From JBGTIS01 sp041745535 (GTDB lineage Bacteria > Bacteroidota > Bacteroidia > Cytophagales > Cyclobacteriaceae), in contig JBGTIS010000004.1 in NCBI GenBank assembly GCA_041745535.1, forward strand, positions 1 to 36,973: a stretch of DNA of 36,973 nt, written 5' to 3'. Of the stretch, positions 8,226 through 17,796 are shown one piece after another. The translations under genes were made by a program, and so were the position numbers. The number at the start of each line of letters is the position of its first letter. Within the stretch, counting starts at the first letter, position 1. Under the pieces are notes generated by a model that saw nothing but the letters and a program-made list of their open reading frames with translations, had not been told where the DNA came from and made no database searches.

Positions 8226-9278
8226 ATGAACTATCGCTACAACACTACAGAAAACCTGGTTGCTGATGATTATTTCCGGCAGTGGGTGCGGCATCCTGAT
8301 GAGGAAAGTAACCGGTTTTGGAAAAACTGGATACAGCAACACCCTGAAAAATATGAAACGCTTCAGGAAGCTAAGTTTATTTTGCGACATCTGCGTTTCA
8401 AAGTGCCCCAGCCTGAACAGGCAGATTATTTGGAAATAAAACAAAAAATACAACGGGAGATCAATAAAACTGCTCCTTGTTTGTCCATCTCTTACGCTGC
8501 TACTGAAAATCTGGCGCAAAGGGTAATAATGTGGAGATTAGCGGCAGCTTTTTTTACCGGTATTACGCTGCTGGGTATTCTGTATTTCTTCTTGCTTCGT
8601 GAACAACCAGCGGTTACCTATGAGAGCCACTATGGAGAAATACAAAATATTCTATTACCCGACAGCTCTACCGTTACCCTGAATGCCAATTCCACCCTAA
8701 CGCTGGGATCCGACTGGCACAAAAGCCGCGAAGTATGGCTTGAAGGAGAGGCTTTTTTCGCGGTGAAGAAACTGGAAAATATCACCAAAGGCTCAAAAGA
8801 AACCCCGAACAGCCAACCGGTTAAATTCATTGTACATACCTGTAACCTGGACGTGGAAGTGCTGGGTACCCGGTTTAATGTAAGCGAAAGAAGAGGCATA
8901 ACACAGGTGGTGCTGAACTCAGGTTGTGTGCAGGTAAAGAACAATACCGATGAGGAAATTATGAAAATGCATCCGGGCGATCTGGTAGCTTATTCAAAAA
9001 CTGAGCGGAAATTTCTTAAAAAAGAGGTGAATCCTTCGCTCTTTACTTCCTGGAAAGAAGGCCGGTTTGCCTTCGATAGCACACCTATTAATGACATCGC
9101 CCAAATGCTGGAAGACACTTATGGCTATAAAGTAAGCATTGAAGACGAGCAGCTTGCCTCCAGAAAATTTACGGCCGACATTCCTTCCCATGATGTGGAC
9201 ATTTTACTAACCCTGATTGCCGAATCATTGGATGTGAAAGCAGAAAAAATAAATAACGAAATAGTAATTAAAAATTAA
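8226..9278 (+). CDS. FecR-family anti-sigma factor
   Basis: The 350-residue protein has a cytoplasmic N-terminal part (1-100), which should hold the sigma factor, and one transmembrane helix at about 102-124 (IMWRLAAAFFTGITLLGILY). A periplasmic FecR domain follows (about 130-245, including ILLPDSSTVTLNANSTL, WLEGEAFFAV and VEVLGTRFNV). The C-terminal DUF4974 domain (about 270-350, FAFDSTPINDIAQMLEDTYG) is the usual contact for the STN domain of the partner SusC. The order sigma, FecR, SusC with STN is the classic Bacteroidota arrangement. The FecR-to-SusC gap is 140 bases and contains a small open frame, discussed separately. Confidence 0.94.
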   Translation: MNYRYNTTENLVADDYFRQWVRHPDEESNRFWKNWIQQHPEKYETLQEAKFILRHLRFKVPQPEQADYLEIKQKIQREINKTAPCLSISYAATENLAQRVIMWRLAAAFFTGITLLGILYFFLLREQPAVTYESHYGEIQNILLPDSSTVTLNANSTLTLGSDWHKSREVWLEGEAFFAVKKLENITKGSKETPNSQPVKFIVHTCNLDVEVLGTRFNVSERRGITQVVLNSGCVQVKNNTDEEIMKMHPGDLVAYSKTERKFLKKEVNPSLFTSWKEGRFAFDSTPINDIAQMLEDTYGYKVSIEDEQLASRKFTADIPSHDVDILLTLIAESLDVKAEKINNEIVIKN

Positions 9279-9418
9279 TAATCACCAGATGAAAAAATGT
9301 TTTACTCCTCCCTAAAACCGATGCCTGCAAAGGCAAAAAGGGAAAAAACGCCACCACTCCTTTTTGCTACAGAGAAGCTGGCGGCTGATTCATATCTTCA
9401 ACTTTAAATTTATCAATT

Positions 9419-12400
9419 ATGCGAACTTCTATACAACTTATAGGCAAATTATTAGCCGGCTTTTTCTTTTGCCTGGTTGGTTTTAGCGCCTTTGCCCAGG
9501 CGCTTGCTACCAACTATACGGATTTGCCTTTCAAAAAAATAGCAGGTCTTACCAATCCTGAGCAAAATAATTCGATTTCGCTGGATAAGGTGCTGGATAA
9601 TCTTGAAAACCAATACCAAATCCGTTTCGCCTACGAAGACAAAACCATAGAGAACAAGTTTCTGGACCCTGCCAAAGCACGTGCGCTTATGCGCCAACCG
9701 GTTGGTGATTTGGAAAAAGTGCTGAAAGAAATCCTGCAGCCTCTGGCCCTGAATGCCAAAAAAACAGGAGATTATTATGTGGTGAAAGCAGTTAAACCCA
9801 AAGAAGCTCAATTTAAGAAAATAAAAGCCCAGACTCCCCTTCATACCGGTCAGGAAAATATGGCCAGTTTTTCACATTTAAAGAAATTCGCGGGGCAACA
9901 ATTGAATACGATGCTGGCTACCCAGGAAAAAAATATCCAGGGTCAGGTAACTGATGTTACAGACGGATCAGTATTGCCGGGGGTAAATATATTGGTAAAA
10001 GGCACCGTGATTGGTACGGTTACCGATATGGATGGCAATTACAAAATTACCGCACCGGACAATGCCACTGTTCTGGTGTTTTCTTCTGTAGGATATGAAA
10101 CCGAGGAGATCCCTATCGGAGACCGTTCGGTAATCAATCTGGAGTTATCGCCTGATATACAGGCATTGTCTGAGGTGGTAGTAACGGCATTAGGTATTAA
10201 AAAGGAAACCAAAAGTTTAGGATTCGCTACCGCTAAAGTGGAACCCGAGCAAGTAACGGTGAACCGCTCAACAAACTTTATTCAGTCGTTACAAGGCAAG
10301 GTGGCTGGCGTAAATATTTCCGGTATGGCTACCGGTGCGGGGGGCTCAAGCACCATACGGATTCGGGGGCAGTCTGCTTTTGCCGGGGCCAACCAACCCC
10401 TGATTGTGGTAGATGGTGTTCCCATCAGCAATGACAGGCAATATGGCGGTACCCAGGGAGCCAATAATTCAGATACGGGCGATGGTTTGCTCAGTATAAA
10501 CCCTGATATCATTGAGTCGATGACAGTATTGAAGGGAGGGGCGGCTGCCGCTTTATATGGTTCTCGGGCCAAAGATGGGGTCATCATGATCACTACCAAA
10601 ACCCGCGGACAGAAGAAAGGCATTGGGATTACCTGGAATAGCAACTTTACCTATGACAAGGCCGTGGATGATACCGATTTTCAGTATGAATACGGACAAG
10701 GAGAAAGAGGTACTCGGCCTACTACTCCATTCCCTGATTCGGGCGTATGGAGCTTTGGAGAAAAAATAGAACCTGGAATGACGCAAATTTTGTATGATGG
10801 GGAGGAAGTGCCTTATGTACCCCAGAAAAATCAGATTACAGATTTTTATGACGGAGGGTATACTTTTACCAATACCCTTTCTGTCGCTGGGAGCGGCGAA
10901 AATGGTGGCTTCAACCTTTCATTATCCCAGCTAGACAATGATGGTATCACCCCCAACTCCAGTTTTGACAGGTATAACACCAGCCTTGGATTTACCCAAA
11001 GTATTACCACTAAATTTACTGTTTCCGGAAATATTAATTACAGTAGGGAAATTCACAACAATCCACCCCAGATAGTGGCCCAGGATATGACCTCAACAAA
11101 AACTATATACACCCTGGCGAATACCATGCCTTTGGATGTTTTGGAAAGAAATCAGCGGGATGAAAATGGGAACGAGATCATTTACTCCCGCTTTAGAAAC
11201 AGGACCAATCCTTATATTTCGGTCAACGATCACTTCAATGATGTAGACCGGGACCGCATCTATGGCAACATCACCATGCGGTATAACTTCACCGACTGGC
11301 TTTACTTGCAGGGCAGGGTAGGGCAGGATTTTTACTCTCAGAACCAAACACTGAATTTCCCCTCCCTGATGGCAGGGATTGCCCCAGCTCCTCCAGGGTT
11401 TGTGAACGGGTCTGTTACCAAGGACGAGCGCAGGTTCAGGGAAATTAACTCCGACTTTTTGATAGGGGCTAATAAGGAATTCAATGAAAAATTTGGAGTT
11501 AGCCTAACTTTTGGCGGAAATATCATGTACCGCCGTTCCGATCGTAATAGTATTCTTGGACAGGATTTTATTGTACCCTTTTTGTATACTGTAGCGAATA
11601 CACGCGTTAGGGATCCTCTTTATGAATACTCAGAACGCAAGGTCAATTCCTTGTACGGGGCTGCTGAATTTTCTTACAATGATTACCTGTTTTTGAATGT
11701 TACGGCCCGTAACGACTGGTTTTCTACCCTATCTCCTGAAGAAAGAAGTGTGCTTTATCCTTCAGTTTCCGGTAGTTTTGTGTTCTCACAGGCTTTTGCC
11801 GGTATGCCTAACTGGCTCAACTTTGGTAATGTAAGAGCTGCCTACGCTGAAGTAGGAAGTGATACGGATGTAAATCCCTTCTCACAAACACTGGGCTACA
11901 ATATTAATAGCAACTTATTTCAGGGACCCACTTCCGTTCAGCCTTTGGGCATCATTAGCACTACCACTATTCCTAACCCAAGCCTACGACCCATGCGGGT
12001 AAAAGAGTACGAAGTAGGCTTTAATGTACAAATGTTTGATCGGGTTACCCTGGATTTTGCTTATTACAACAAACTTAGCATAGATCAAATTTTAGCAGCT
12101 GCCGTTTCTAATACTTCGGGTTACACCTCCCAACTGATCAATGTGGGCGAAAGCGTAAACCGGGGATTTGAAATGCTACTGAATTTAACGCCCATCAGCA
12201 ATGATGCCTTTTCCTGGGATATATCCTTCAATGGTGCTTATAATACTTCCGAAGTATTGAAATTGGGGTTGGATGATGCCGATGTTTCTATCGGAGGCAC
12301 GATCCGCCAGGTAGTAGGACAGCCGTTAGGGCAAATCTATGAAAGGGGATACCTGCGGGATGAGCAAGGCCGGAAAATATTCAATGCCAACAGTGGGTTA

Positions 12401-12955
12401 CCTGAACAAACGGCTGAACCAATCGCCCTGGGCAGCGCTATTCCCAAATGGATAGGCGGTATTACTAATACTTTCAATTATAAGGGTTTATCGGCCTCTT
12501 TCCTGGTTGATTTTAAATTAGGTCATGACCTCATTTCCTCTGCCGAGTTTGATTTTGTGCGCCATGGAAAACACAAGAAATCCCTCATAGGCCGGGAGCA
12601 AGGTTATGTAATTGGGGATGGAGTAACGCCGGATGGTGCCAGGAATGAAACACAGGTAGAAGTGCAAACCTTCTATGAAGCAGATGCCCGCATTCGTGAA
12701 GACTTTGTGTACAATGCCGGTTTCTGGAAATTCCGTCAGATTACGGTTGGCTATGATTTTATGCGCATACCGGGTATCGCTAACTTTCTGCCAGTGCAAG
12801 GGCTTACTTTGAGCGCGGTTGCCAACAATGTGTATACCATCAAAAGATGGACAGAAAACATGGACCCAGAGCAGGTACACCAAATTGATGGCACCCAAGA
12901 TATTGCCCTTCCGATGGTGCGTAGCTATGGCTTTAACCTGAGAGTGCAGCTTTAA
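9419..12955 (+). CDS. SusC/RagA TonB-dependent transporter with N-terminal STN domain
   Basis: The protein has 1178 residues. A signal peptide ends at about residue 27 (FSAFAQ). An STN signalling domain follows at about 50-110 (ISLDKVLDNLENQYQIRFAY). Next come a carboxypeptidase-regulatory-like repeat at about 172-250 (IQGQVTDVTDGSVLPGVNIL), a TonB-box-like segment LSEVVVTALG near 255, a plug (IRIRGQSAFAGANQPLIVVD) and a long 22-strand barrel ending GFNLRVQL. The protein imports oligosaccharides (or similar) across the outer membrane using TonB energy, with the following SusD as its lid. The STN domain ties it to the FecR and sigma factor genes just upstream, so it is both importer and sensor. 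Length is at the upper normal range because of the STN domain. The gene is intact, unlike the second SusC in this window. Confidence 0.96.
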   Translation: MRTSIQLIGKLLAGFFFCLVGFSAFAQALATNYTDLPFKKIAGLTNPEQNNSISLDKVLDNLENQYQIRFAYEDKTIENKFLDPAKARALMRQPVGDLEKVLKEILQPLALNAKKTGDYYVVKAVKPKEAQFKKIKAQTPLHTGQENMASFSHLKKFAGQQLNTMLATQEKNIQGQVTDVTDGSVLPGVNILVKGTVIGTVTDMDGNYKITAPDNATVLVFSSVGYETEEIPIGDRSVINLELSPDIQALSEVVVTALGIKKETKSLGFATAKVEPEQVTVNRSTNFIQSLQGKVAGVNISGMATGAGGSSTIRIRGQSAFAGANQPLIVVDGVPISNDRQYGGTQGANNSDTGDGLLSINPDIIESMTVLKGGAAAALYGSRAKDGVIMITTKTRGQKKGIGITWNSNFTYDKAVDDTDFQYEYGQGERGTRPTTPFPDSGVWSFGEKIEPGMTQILYDGEEVPYVPQKNQITDFYDGGYTFTNTLSVAGSGENGGFNLSLSQLDNDGITPNSSFDRYNTSLGFTQSITTKFTVSGNINYSREIHNNPPQIVAQDMTSTKTIYTLANTMPLDVLERNQRDENGNEIIYSRFRNRTNPYISVNDHFNDVDRDRIYGNITMRYNFTDWLYLQGRVGQDFYSQNQTLNFPSLMAGIAPAPPGFVNGSVTKDERRFREINSDFLIGANKEFNEKFGVSLTFGGNIMYRRSDRNSILGQDFIVPFLYTVANTRVRDPLYEYSERKVNSLYGAAEFSYNDYLFLNVTARNDWFSTLSPEERSVLYPSVSGSFVFSQAFAGMPNWLNFGNVRAAYAEVGSDTDVNPFSQTLGYNINSNLFQGPTSVQPLGIISTTTIPNPSLRPMRVKEYEVGFNVQMFDRVTLDFAYYNKLSIDQILAAAVSNTSGYTSQLINVGESVNRGFEMLLNLTPISNDAFSWDISFNGAYNTSEVLKLGLDDADVSIGGTIRQVVGQPLGQIYERGYLRDEQGRKIFNANSGLPEQTAEPIALGSAIPKWIGGITNTFNYKGLSASFLVDFKLGHDLISSAEFDFVRHGKHKKSLIGREQGYVIGDGVTPDGARNETQVEVQTFYEADARIREDFVYNAGFWKFRQITVGYDFMRIPGIANFLPVQGLTLSAVANNVYTIKRWTENMDPEQVHQIDGTQDIALPMVRSYGFNLRVQL

Positions 12956-13003
12956 GGGAAAATTTCCTGCTAATCCGATTTTTGACATTAAATACTGATT
13001 AAG

Positions 13004-14539
13004 ATGAAAAAAATAAATATTCTAATACTGCTATTCGTCTTCGGCTTTTGCTTGATAAATACAAGCTGTGATGACGGTTTTGATGAACTGAATACCAGCG
13101 AAATTGCCATTAATGAGTTAGACCCTGTTTATGTTTTGAACCATGCGGTCTATAGAACTTCCTCTCATTTTGACAGGCATACCCTGAACTATGAAATTTC
13201 CATTGTACAACAAATGATCACCCCTTTTGGCGTTTCTTTGGCGGGTGCCAACTACAATCAGGAAAACTTTACTTATATGGATAATACCTGGCAAAATAAT
13301 TATGAGAGTGTGATCCGAAATACGGTGGATGTTATCTCAAAAACTAAAGATGATCCCGACCGATCTAACGTCTATAACATGGCAAGGATCCTTCGGGCAT
13401 TTAGTGGCATTGTGCTGACAGATACCTACGGGGATGTTCCATTCATCAATGCCGGATTGGGTTATATTGATGGACAAGGTTCGCCTGTTTATGATACACA
13501 AGAGGCTATTTATGACTATGTTTTGAGTGAACTGGAAGCGGCTACAGCGGCTTTGGATGTAAATGGACGCATAGAAACCGGTGATGTTTTATATGCAGGG
13601 GACATAACCAAATGGAAACGTTTTGGCTATTCGTTAATGCTGCGGGCAGCCATGCGTCTTACCAAAGTGAAGCCTGCCAAAGCAGAGGAATATGTTAAAA
13701 AAGCCGTAGCCGGAGGCGTGATGCAGTCTAATGATGACATAGCCATGGTGCGCCATTCGTCCAACTTCCCCAATTTAGTGGGGTCGCAACTCAATGGGTC
13801 AGAAGCTGCCAACTATTATATGGCTAAACCTTTGGTAGATTATTTTCAGGCTAATGATGATCCTCGCTTAGATGTGATGGCCGTCAGGTATGTGGGTGCG
13901 ATTAATGGTGGTACCCAAACCGAAGCAGTGGCAACCCGTGATCCGGCTGACCAGATAGGGTTTCCAATTGGCTATGATAACAACTCTATTGTTCCGATTG
14001 CTGAAGCAGATGGAGTGGGTAGTTTTTATGGATATACCCAATTTGACAGAAACACGGTAGGCAAGCAAACCGCCGCCTTTTTCATGCTCACTTATGCCCA
14101 AACGCAGTTGCTGCTGGCAGAAGGTGTGGTAAGGGGCTGGGTACAGGGAGATGCCGCCACTTATTTTGCCAACGGCATCCGGGCGCACATGGAGCAACTA
14201 GCCATTCATGATGCAAACATGAGTATTCCGGAAACAGAGATTTCCACTTACATCGGGGCGCATCCTTTGGTTGCCGGAATGGAAATGGAACTAATCAATG
14301 TCCAATACTGGGTGGCCTCTATTTTCAATGCTGAAGAGGCATTTGCGAACTGGCGCCGGAGCGGATATCCGGTTTTAACCCCCAATCCATACCCTCAAAG
14401 TGGAATTGACGGTGATTTCATCCGCCGGATGGATTATGATGTAAGTGAGTACACCAATAATCTGGAAAACATCAATGCCGCTATCAGCCGACAAGGCCCA
14501 GATAAGCTGGATACCCGGGTTTGGTGGGATAAAGAATAA
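13004..14539 (+). CDS. SusD/RagB-family nutrient-binding lipoprotein (SusD-like_2 type)
   Basis: The 511-residue protein begins with a lipoprotein signal peptide; the lipobox ends at C22 (LINTSCDD). It belongs to the SusD-like_2 branch, recognisable by an early TWQNNYESVIRNTVDV segment, the helical GIVLTDTYGDVPFINA stretch and the late FNAEEAFANWRRSGYP segment. SusD proteins cap the SusC barrel at the cell surface and bind the incoming ligand. The gene lies 48 bases after SusC and is followed 24 bases later by a strong terminator, so fecR-susC-susD probably ends here as a unit. The SusD-like_2 branch occurs with varied substrates, so it does not itself define the glycan; the adjacent GH95 gene is the main clue. 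Confidence 0.94.
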   Translation: MKKINILILLFVFGFCLINTSCDDGFDELNTSEIAINELDPVYVLNHAVYRTSSHFDRHTLNYEISIVQQMITPFGVSLAGANYNQENFTYMDNTWQNNYESVIRNTVDVISKTKDDPDRSNVYNMARILRAFSGIVLTDTYGDVPFINAGLGYIDGQGSPVYDTQEAIYDYVLSELEAATAALDVNGRIETGDVLYAGDITKWKRFGYSLMLRAAMRLTKVKPAKAEEYVKKAVAGGVMQSNDDIAMVRHSSNFPNLVGSQLNGSEAANYYMAKPLVDYFQANDDPRLDVMAVRYVGAINGGTQTEAVATRDPADQIGFPIGYDNNSIVPIAEADGVGSFYGYTQFDRNTVGKQTAAFFMLTYAQTQLLLAEGVVRGWVQGDAATYFANGIRAHMEQLAIHDANMSIPETEISTYIGAHPLVAGMEMELINVQYWVASIFNAEEAFANWRRSGYPVLTPNPYPQSGIDGDFIRRMDYDVSEYTNNLENINAAISRQGPDKLDTRVWWDKE

Positions 14540-14563
14540 TACAGTAAAACTTTTATTATGTTT

Positions 14564-14595
14564 ACAGAGCCTCTCCAATGAGGCTCTGTTTTTTT
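14564..14595 (+). terminator. Strong rho-independent terminator after susD
   Basis: ACAGAGCCTC at 14564-14573 pairs perfectly with GAGGCTCTGT at 14580-14589 around a six-base loop, followed at once by a T run to 14595. It separates the sigma/FecR/SusCD unit from the GH95 gene. Confidence 0.92.
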
Positions 14596-14765
14596 GTCTT
14601 CCAAAGCAATTAAATTTGCCTGTCAGAATAGGTTTCATAAAAAATAACCTGTTAAATTGATCGGCAATGGTTCACCCTTGTTTTGTCATTTTCACCACCA
14701 GTTTTTATCTGTAAAGAAAAACCTGGTTATTGCTAAAGAAATAAAATAATACTTCAGTAAATTTT

Positions 14766-17609
14766 ATGAAATTTTTGACCCTACTTACGCTTTTTGCTCT
14801 GAGTGCCTTATTCGCCTGTAATACCCAAACCGACCTGCCCGAATCACTTTCACAACTCTGGTATTCGCAACCTGCTGAAAAGTGGACCGAAGCGCTGCCC
14901 ATTGGGAATGGCCGGCTGGGTGCGATGATTTACGGTGGCGTAACCACCGATCATATCCAGTTCAATGAGGAAACCCTGTGGACCGGCGAACCCCGCGATT
15001 ACCAGCGGGAAGGGGCTTACCAGTATTTGCCACAAATCAGAAAGTTACTTTTTGAAGGCAAACAGGCGGAAGCCGACCAACTGGCAGAGGCACAGTTTAT
15101 GGGAAAGCGAAACAATGAAGATCATTATGAGGAAGAATTAACTGCCTGGGTGAAAAAGGTAACGCGCGTTTCTGAAAATTCTCCCGCATCAGCTGCTTTT
15201 AATGAGAACGGTTGGAAAGAAATGAAACTTCCGGCCAGTGATGGTTGGGAAACCCAGGACCTGGCCAACCTCGACGGCGCTGTCTGGTTCAGAAAAAAAG
15301 TGGAGGTGCCTGCTTCCTGGAAGGGGAAAACCCTGACACTGGAATTGGGAAAAATAAGCGACGACGATTACACGTATTTCAATGGTAAAAAAGTAGGAGC
15401 TACAGCAGGAAAAGATCATCTGCGTCGATATAAAATACCGGCTTCTTTGGTTCAGGAAGGTCCGAATACGATAGCAGTACAAATAATTAATTATACTGAT
15501 AAGGGAGGTTTCAGAGGATTTAATGATGACCATGGTTTTATAGCACTGTATCCGGCAAACGCTTCCCAGGAAGAAAAAATAAACCTGAATGGAAACTGGA
15601 AATACGCGGTGCGGGATAACCAACCACCTTTATTTCCAAAATACCAGGAAACCTATCAACCTTTTGGCGATGTGTGGCTGGCCTTTAAAAACCAGACCAA
15701 TCCTGAACATTATCGCCGTGCATTGGATATTTCCCAGGCGGTTTCAAAAGTTTCCTATGAAGTCGATGGCATCACCTATACCCGCGAATACCTGGTGAGC
15801 GAACCCGATCAGGTACTGGCCATACACCTGACAGCCAGCAAAAAGGGAACACTGAGTTTTGAAGCCAAACTGAACAGTCCGCACCCAAATGCTGCTACAA
15901 AAAAAATTGACGACCATACGCTGGGCCTGGCCGTGGCCGTACGAGGCGGTGCGCTACAGGGAGAAAGTTACCTGAACATTCAGGCTTCTGGAGGTGCTTA
16001 TACTGTGGCTGATGATAAAATCACGGTGGATCAGGCAAATGAAGTTACCCTGTATCTGGCAGCAGGCACCAATTATGTGAATTACAAAGATGTTTCTGGC
16101 AATCCGGCCACCCGATGCCAGCAAGCTTTGCAGGGCATTACCGATCAATCTTACGAGGATATCAAAAACGCTCATGTGCAGGAATATCAGCAGTATTTCA
16201 ACACGCTGTCAGTTAATATGGGTACGAATGCCAACGATTCATTACCAACCGATGTACGACTCAATCGCTTTGCTGCTTCGCCCGACCCGGCTTTTGTGGC
16301 TTTGTACCTGCAATATGGACGGTATTTACTGATTTCCAGTTCACGGCCCGGTACACAACCTGCTAACCTGCAGGGCATCTGGAACGATTTGCTGACTCCA
16401 CCCTGGGATAGCAAGTATACCACCAACATTAACGCGGAGATGAATTACTGGCCTGCTGAACTGCTCAATCTTTCGGCCTGCCATGAGCCCCTGTTTCAGA
16501 TGATTAAAGAACTGGCCGAAACAGGACAGAAAACGGCCAAAGCCCACTACAACGCACCTGGCTGGGTATCGCATCATAATACCGATTTGTGGCGGGGCAC
16601 AGCGCCCATCAACGCGGCCAATCATGGCATTTGGGTAACGGGCGGAGCCTGGATGTGCCAGCACCTGTGGGAGCATTTCCAGTTTACCCAAGATACTACT
16701 TTCCTTCGCAAAGAGGGGTATCCTATTATGAAGGAAGCCGCCCGGTTTTTTGTAGATTTCCTCGTAAAAGACCCGAAAACAGGCTGGCTCATCAGTTCGC
16801 CTTCTAATTCGCCTGAAAATGGCGGACTGGTGGCCGGACCCACCATGGACCATCAGATTATCCGTGCCTTGTTTCAAAACTGTATAAAAGCCAGTGAAAT
16901 TCTGAAAACCGATGCGGAATTTCGGGCCACACTTATACAAAAATACGAACAGATCGCTCCCAATCAGATTGGGAAGCACAAGCAGTTGCAAGAGTGGCTG
17001 CAGGATGTGGACGATCCGGAAAACCACCATCGGCATGTGTCGCATTTGTGGGCGGTATATCCGGGCAATGAAATTACCTGGGAAAAGAATCTGGAAATGA
17101 TGAAAGCCGCCAGACAGTCGCTGATGTACCGGGGCGATGAAGGAACGGGCTGGAGCCTGGCCTGGAAAATCAATTTCTGGGCAAGGTTTAAAGATGGCGA
17201 CCACGCTTTTAATATGATTAAAATGCTGCTCAGCCCGGCTGAAGATCCGAAACGCGATACCCGGGGCGGTTCTTATCCAAATCTCTTTGATGCGCACCCT
17301 CCTTTTCAGATTGACGGGAATTTTGGTGGAGCAGCCGGCATTGCCGAATTGCTGGTACAAAGCCATACCGGCGCCATCGATATTTTGCCAGCCTTACCCG
17401 CTGACCTGCCTGCTGGCGAAATTAAAGGCTTGCGCGCCCGGGGTGGCTTTGAACTGAATATGCGGTGGAAAGCAGGGAAGTTGGAACAGCTGGAAGTAAT
17501 TTCTAAAGCAGGCATTCCCTGTACAATCAGATACATGGATCAGACGAAAGAATTCAAAACCGAAAAGGGGAAGGCTTACCAGCTGGATAAAAATTTACAA
17601 TTCATGTAA
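14766..17609 (+). CDS. GH95 alpha-L-fucosidase-type glycoside hydrolase with nested jelly-roll insertion
   Basis: The 947-residue lipoprotein (lipobox ending at C18, LFAC) matches glycoside hydrolase family 95. The start LWYSQPAEKWTEALPIGNGR is typical. The residues that correspond to the catalytic set of the Bifidobacterium AfcA enzyme are present: N554 and N556 (TNINAEMNYW), E684 (SPSNSPEN) and D850 (QIDGNFGG). GH95 enzymes remove alpha-1,2-linked L-fucose, or in some cases L-galactose, with inversion. Unusually, about 175 residues (~115-293) are inserted in the N-terminal domain between FMGKRN and YQPFGDVWL. The insert resembles a galactose-binding jelly-roll as found in sialate O-acetylesterases (AVWFRKKVEVP, DYTYFNGKKVG, NTIAVQI). 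The gene has its own leader after the susD terminator. It is expected at the outer membrane or periplasm, acting on the SusCD substrate. Confidence 0.93.
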   Translation: MKFLTLLTLFALSALFACNTQTDLPESLSQLWYSQPAEKWTEALPIGNGRLGAMIYGGVTTDHIQFNEETLWTGEPRDYQREGAYQYLPQIRKLLFEGKQAEADQLAEAQFMGKRNNEDHYEEELTAWVKKVTRVSENSPASAAFNENGWKEMKLPASDGWETQDLANLDGAVWFRKKVEVPASWKGKTLTLELGKISDDDYTYFNGKKVGATAGKDHLRRYKIPASLVQEGPNTIAVQIINYTDKGGFRGFNDDHGFIALYPANASQEEKINLNGNWKYAVRDNQPPLFPKYQETYQPFGDVWLAFKNQTNPEHYRRALDISQAVSKVSYEVDGITYTREYLVSEPDQVLAIHLTASKKGTLSFEAKLNSPHPNAATKKIDDHTLGLAVAVRGGALQGESYLNIQASGGAYTVADDKITVDQANEVTLYLAAGTNYVNYKDVSGNPATRCQQALQGITDQSYEDIKNAHVQEYQQYFNTLSVNMGTNANDSLPTDVRLNRFAASPDPAFVALYLQYGRYLLISSSRPGTQPANLQGIWNDLLTPPWDSKYTTNINAEMNYWPAELLNLSACHEPLFQMIKELAETGQKTAKAHYNAPGWVSHHNTDLWRGTAPINAANHGIWVTGGAWMCQHLWEHFQFTQDTTFLRKEGYPIMKEAARFFVDFLVKDPKTGWLISSPSNSPENGGLVAGPTMDHQIIRALFQNCIKASEILKTDAEFRATLIQKYEQIAPNQIGKHKQLQEWLQDVDDPENHHRHVSHLWAVYPGNEITWEKNLEMMKAARQSLMYRGDEGTGWSLAWKINFWARFKDGDHAFNMIKMLLSPAEDPKRDTRGGSYPNLFDAHPPFQIDGNFGGAAGIAELLVQSHTGAIDILPALPADLPAGEIKGLRARGGFELNMRWKAGKLEQLEVISKAGIPCTIRYMDQTKEFKTEKGKAYQLDKNLQFM

Positions 17610-17796
17610 CAAACTCATACTAAATTCCAATAAAATTTAAGCACAGGTCTTTGCTTAAAAGATTGGGTTTTTGAAAGGATTGGGTAAACCTGGCGCGGAA
17701 TCAGAATTAAGATACGGGTATTTAAAGAATTATAATTACTTTTAAAGTCATAAGAATTTTTTATCATTTACTTTCAAACAACCACTACTTTCATTT

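Noticed and set aside
14445..14660. A 71-codon plus frame across the susD end and its terminator
   Set aside because: It overlaps SusD in another frame and runs through a strong terminator; no family or signal.
16341..17366. A 341-codon open frame on the minus strand inside the GH95 gene
   Set aside because: The plus strand there encodes the conserved GH95 catalytic domain with its N, E and D residues; the minus frame has no domain or signal and is a codon-bias shadow.
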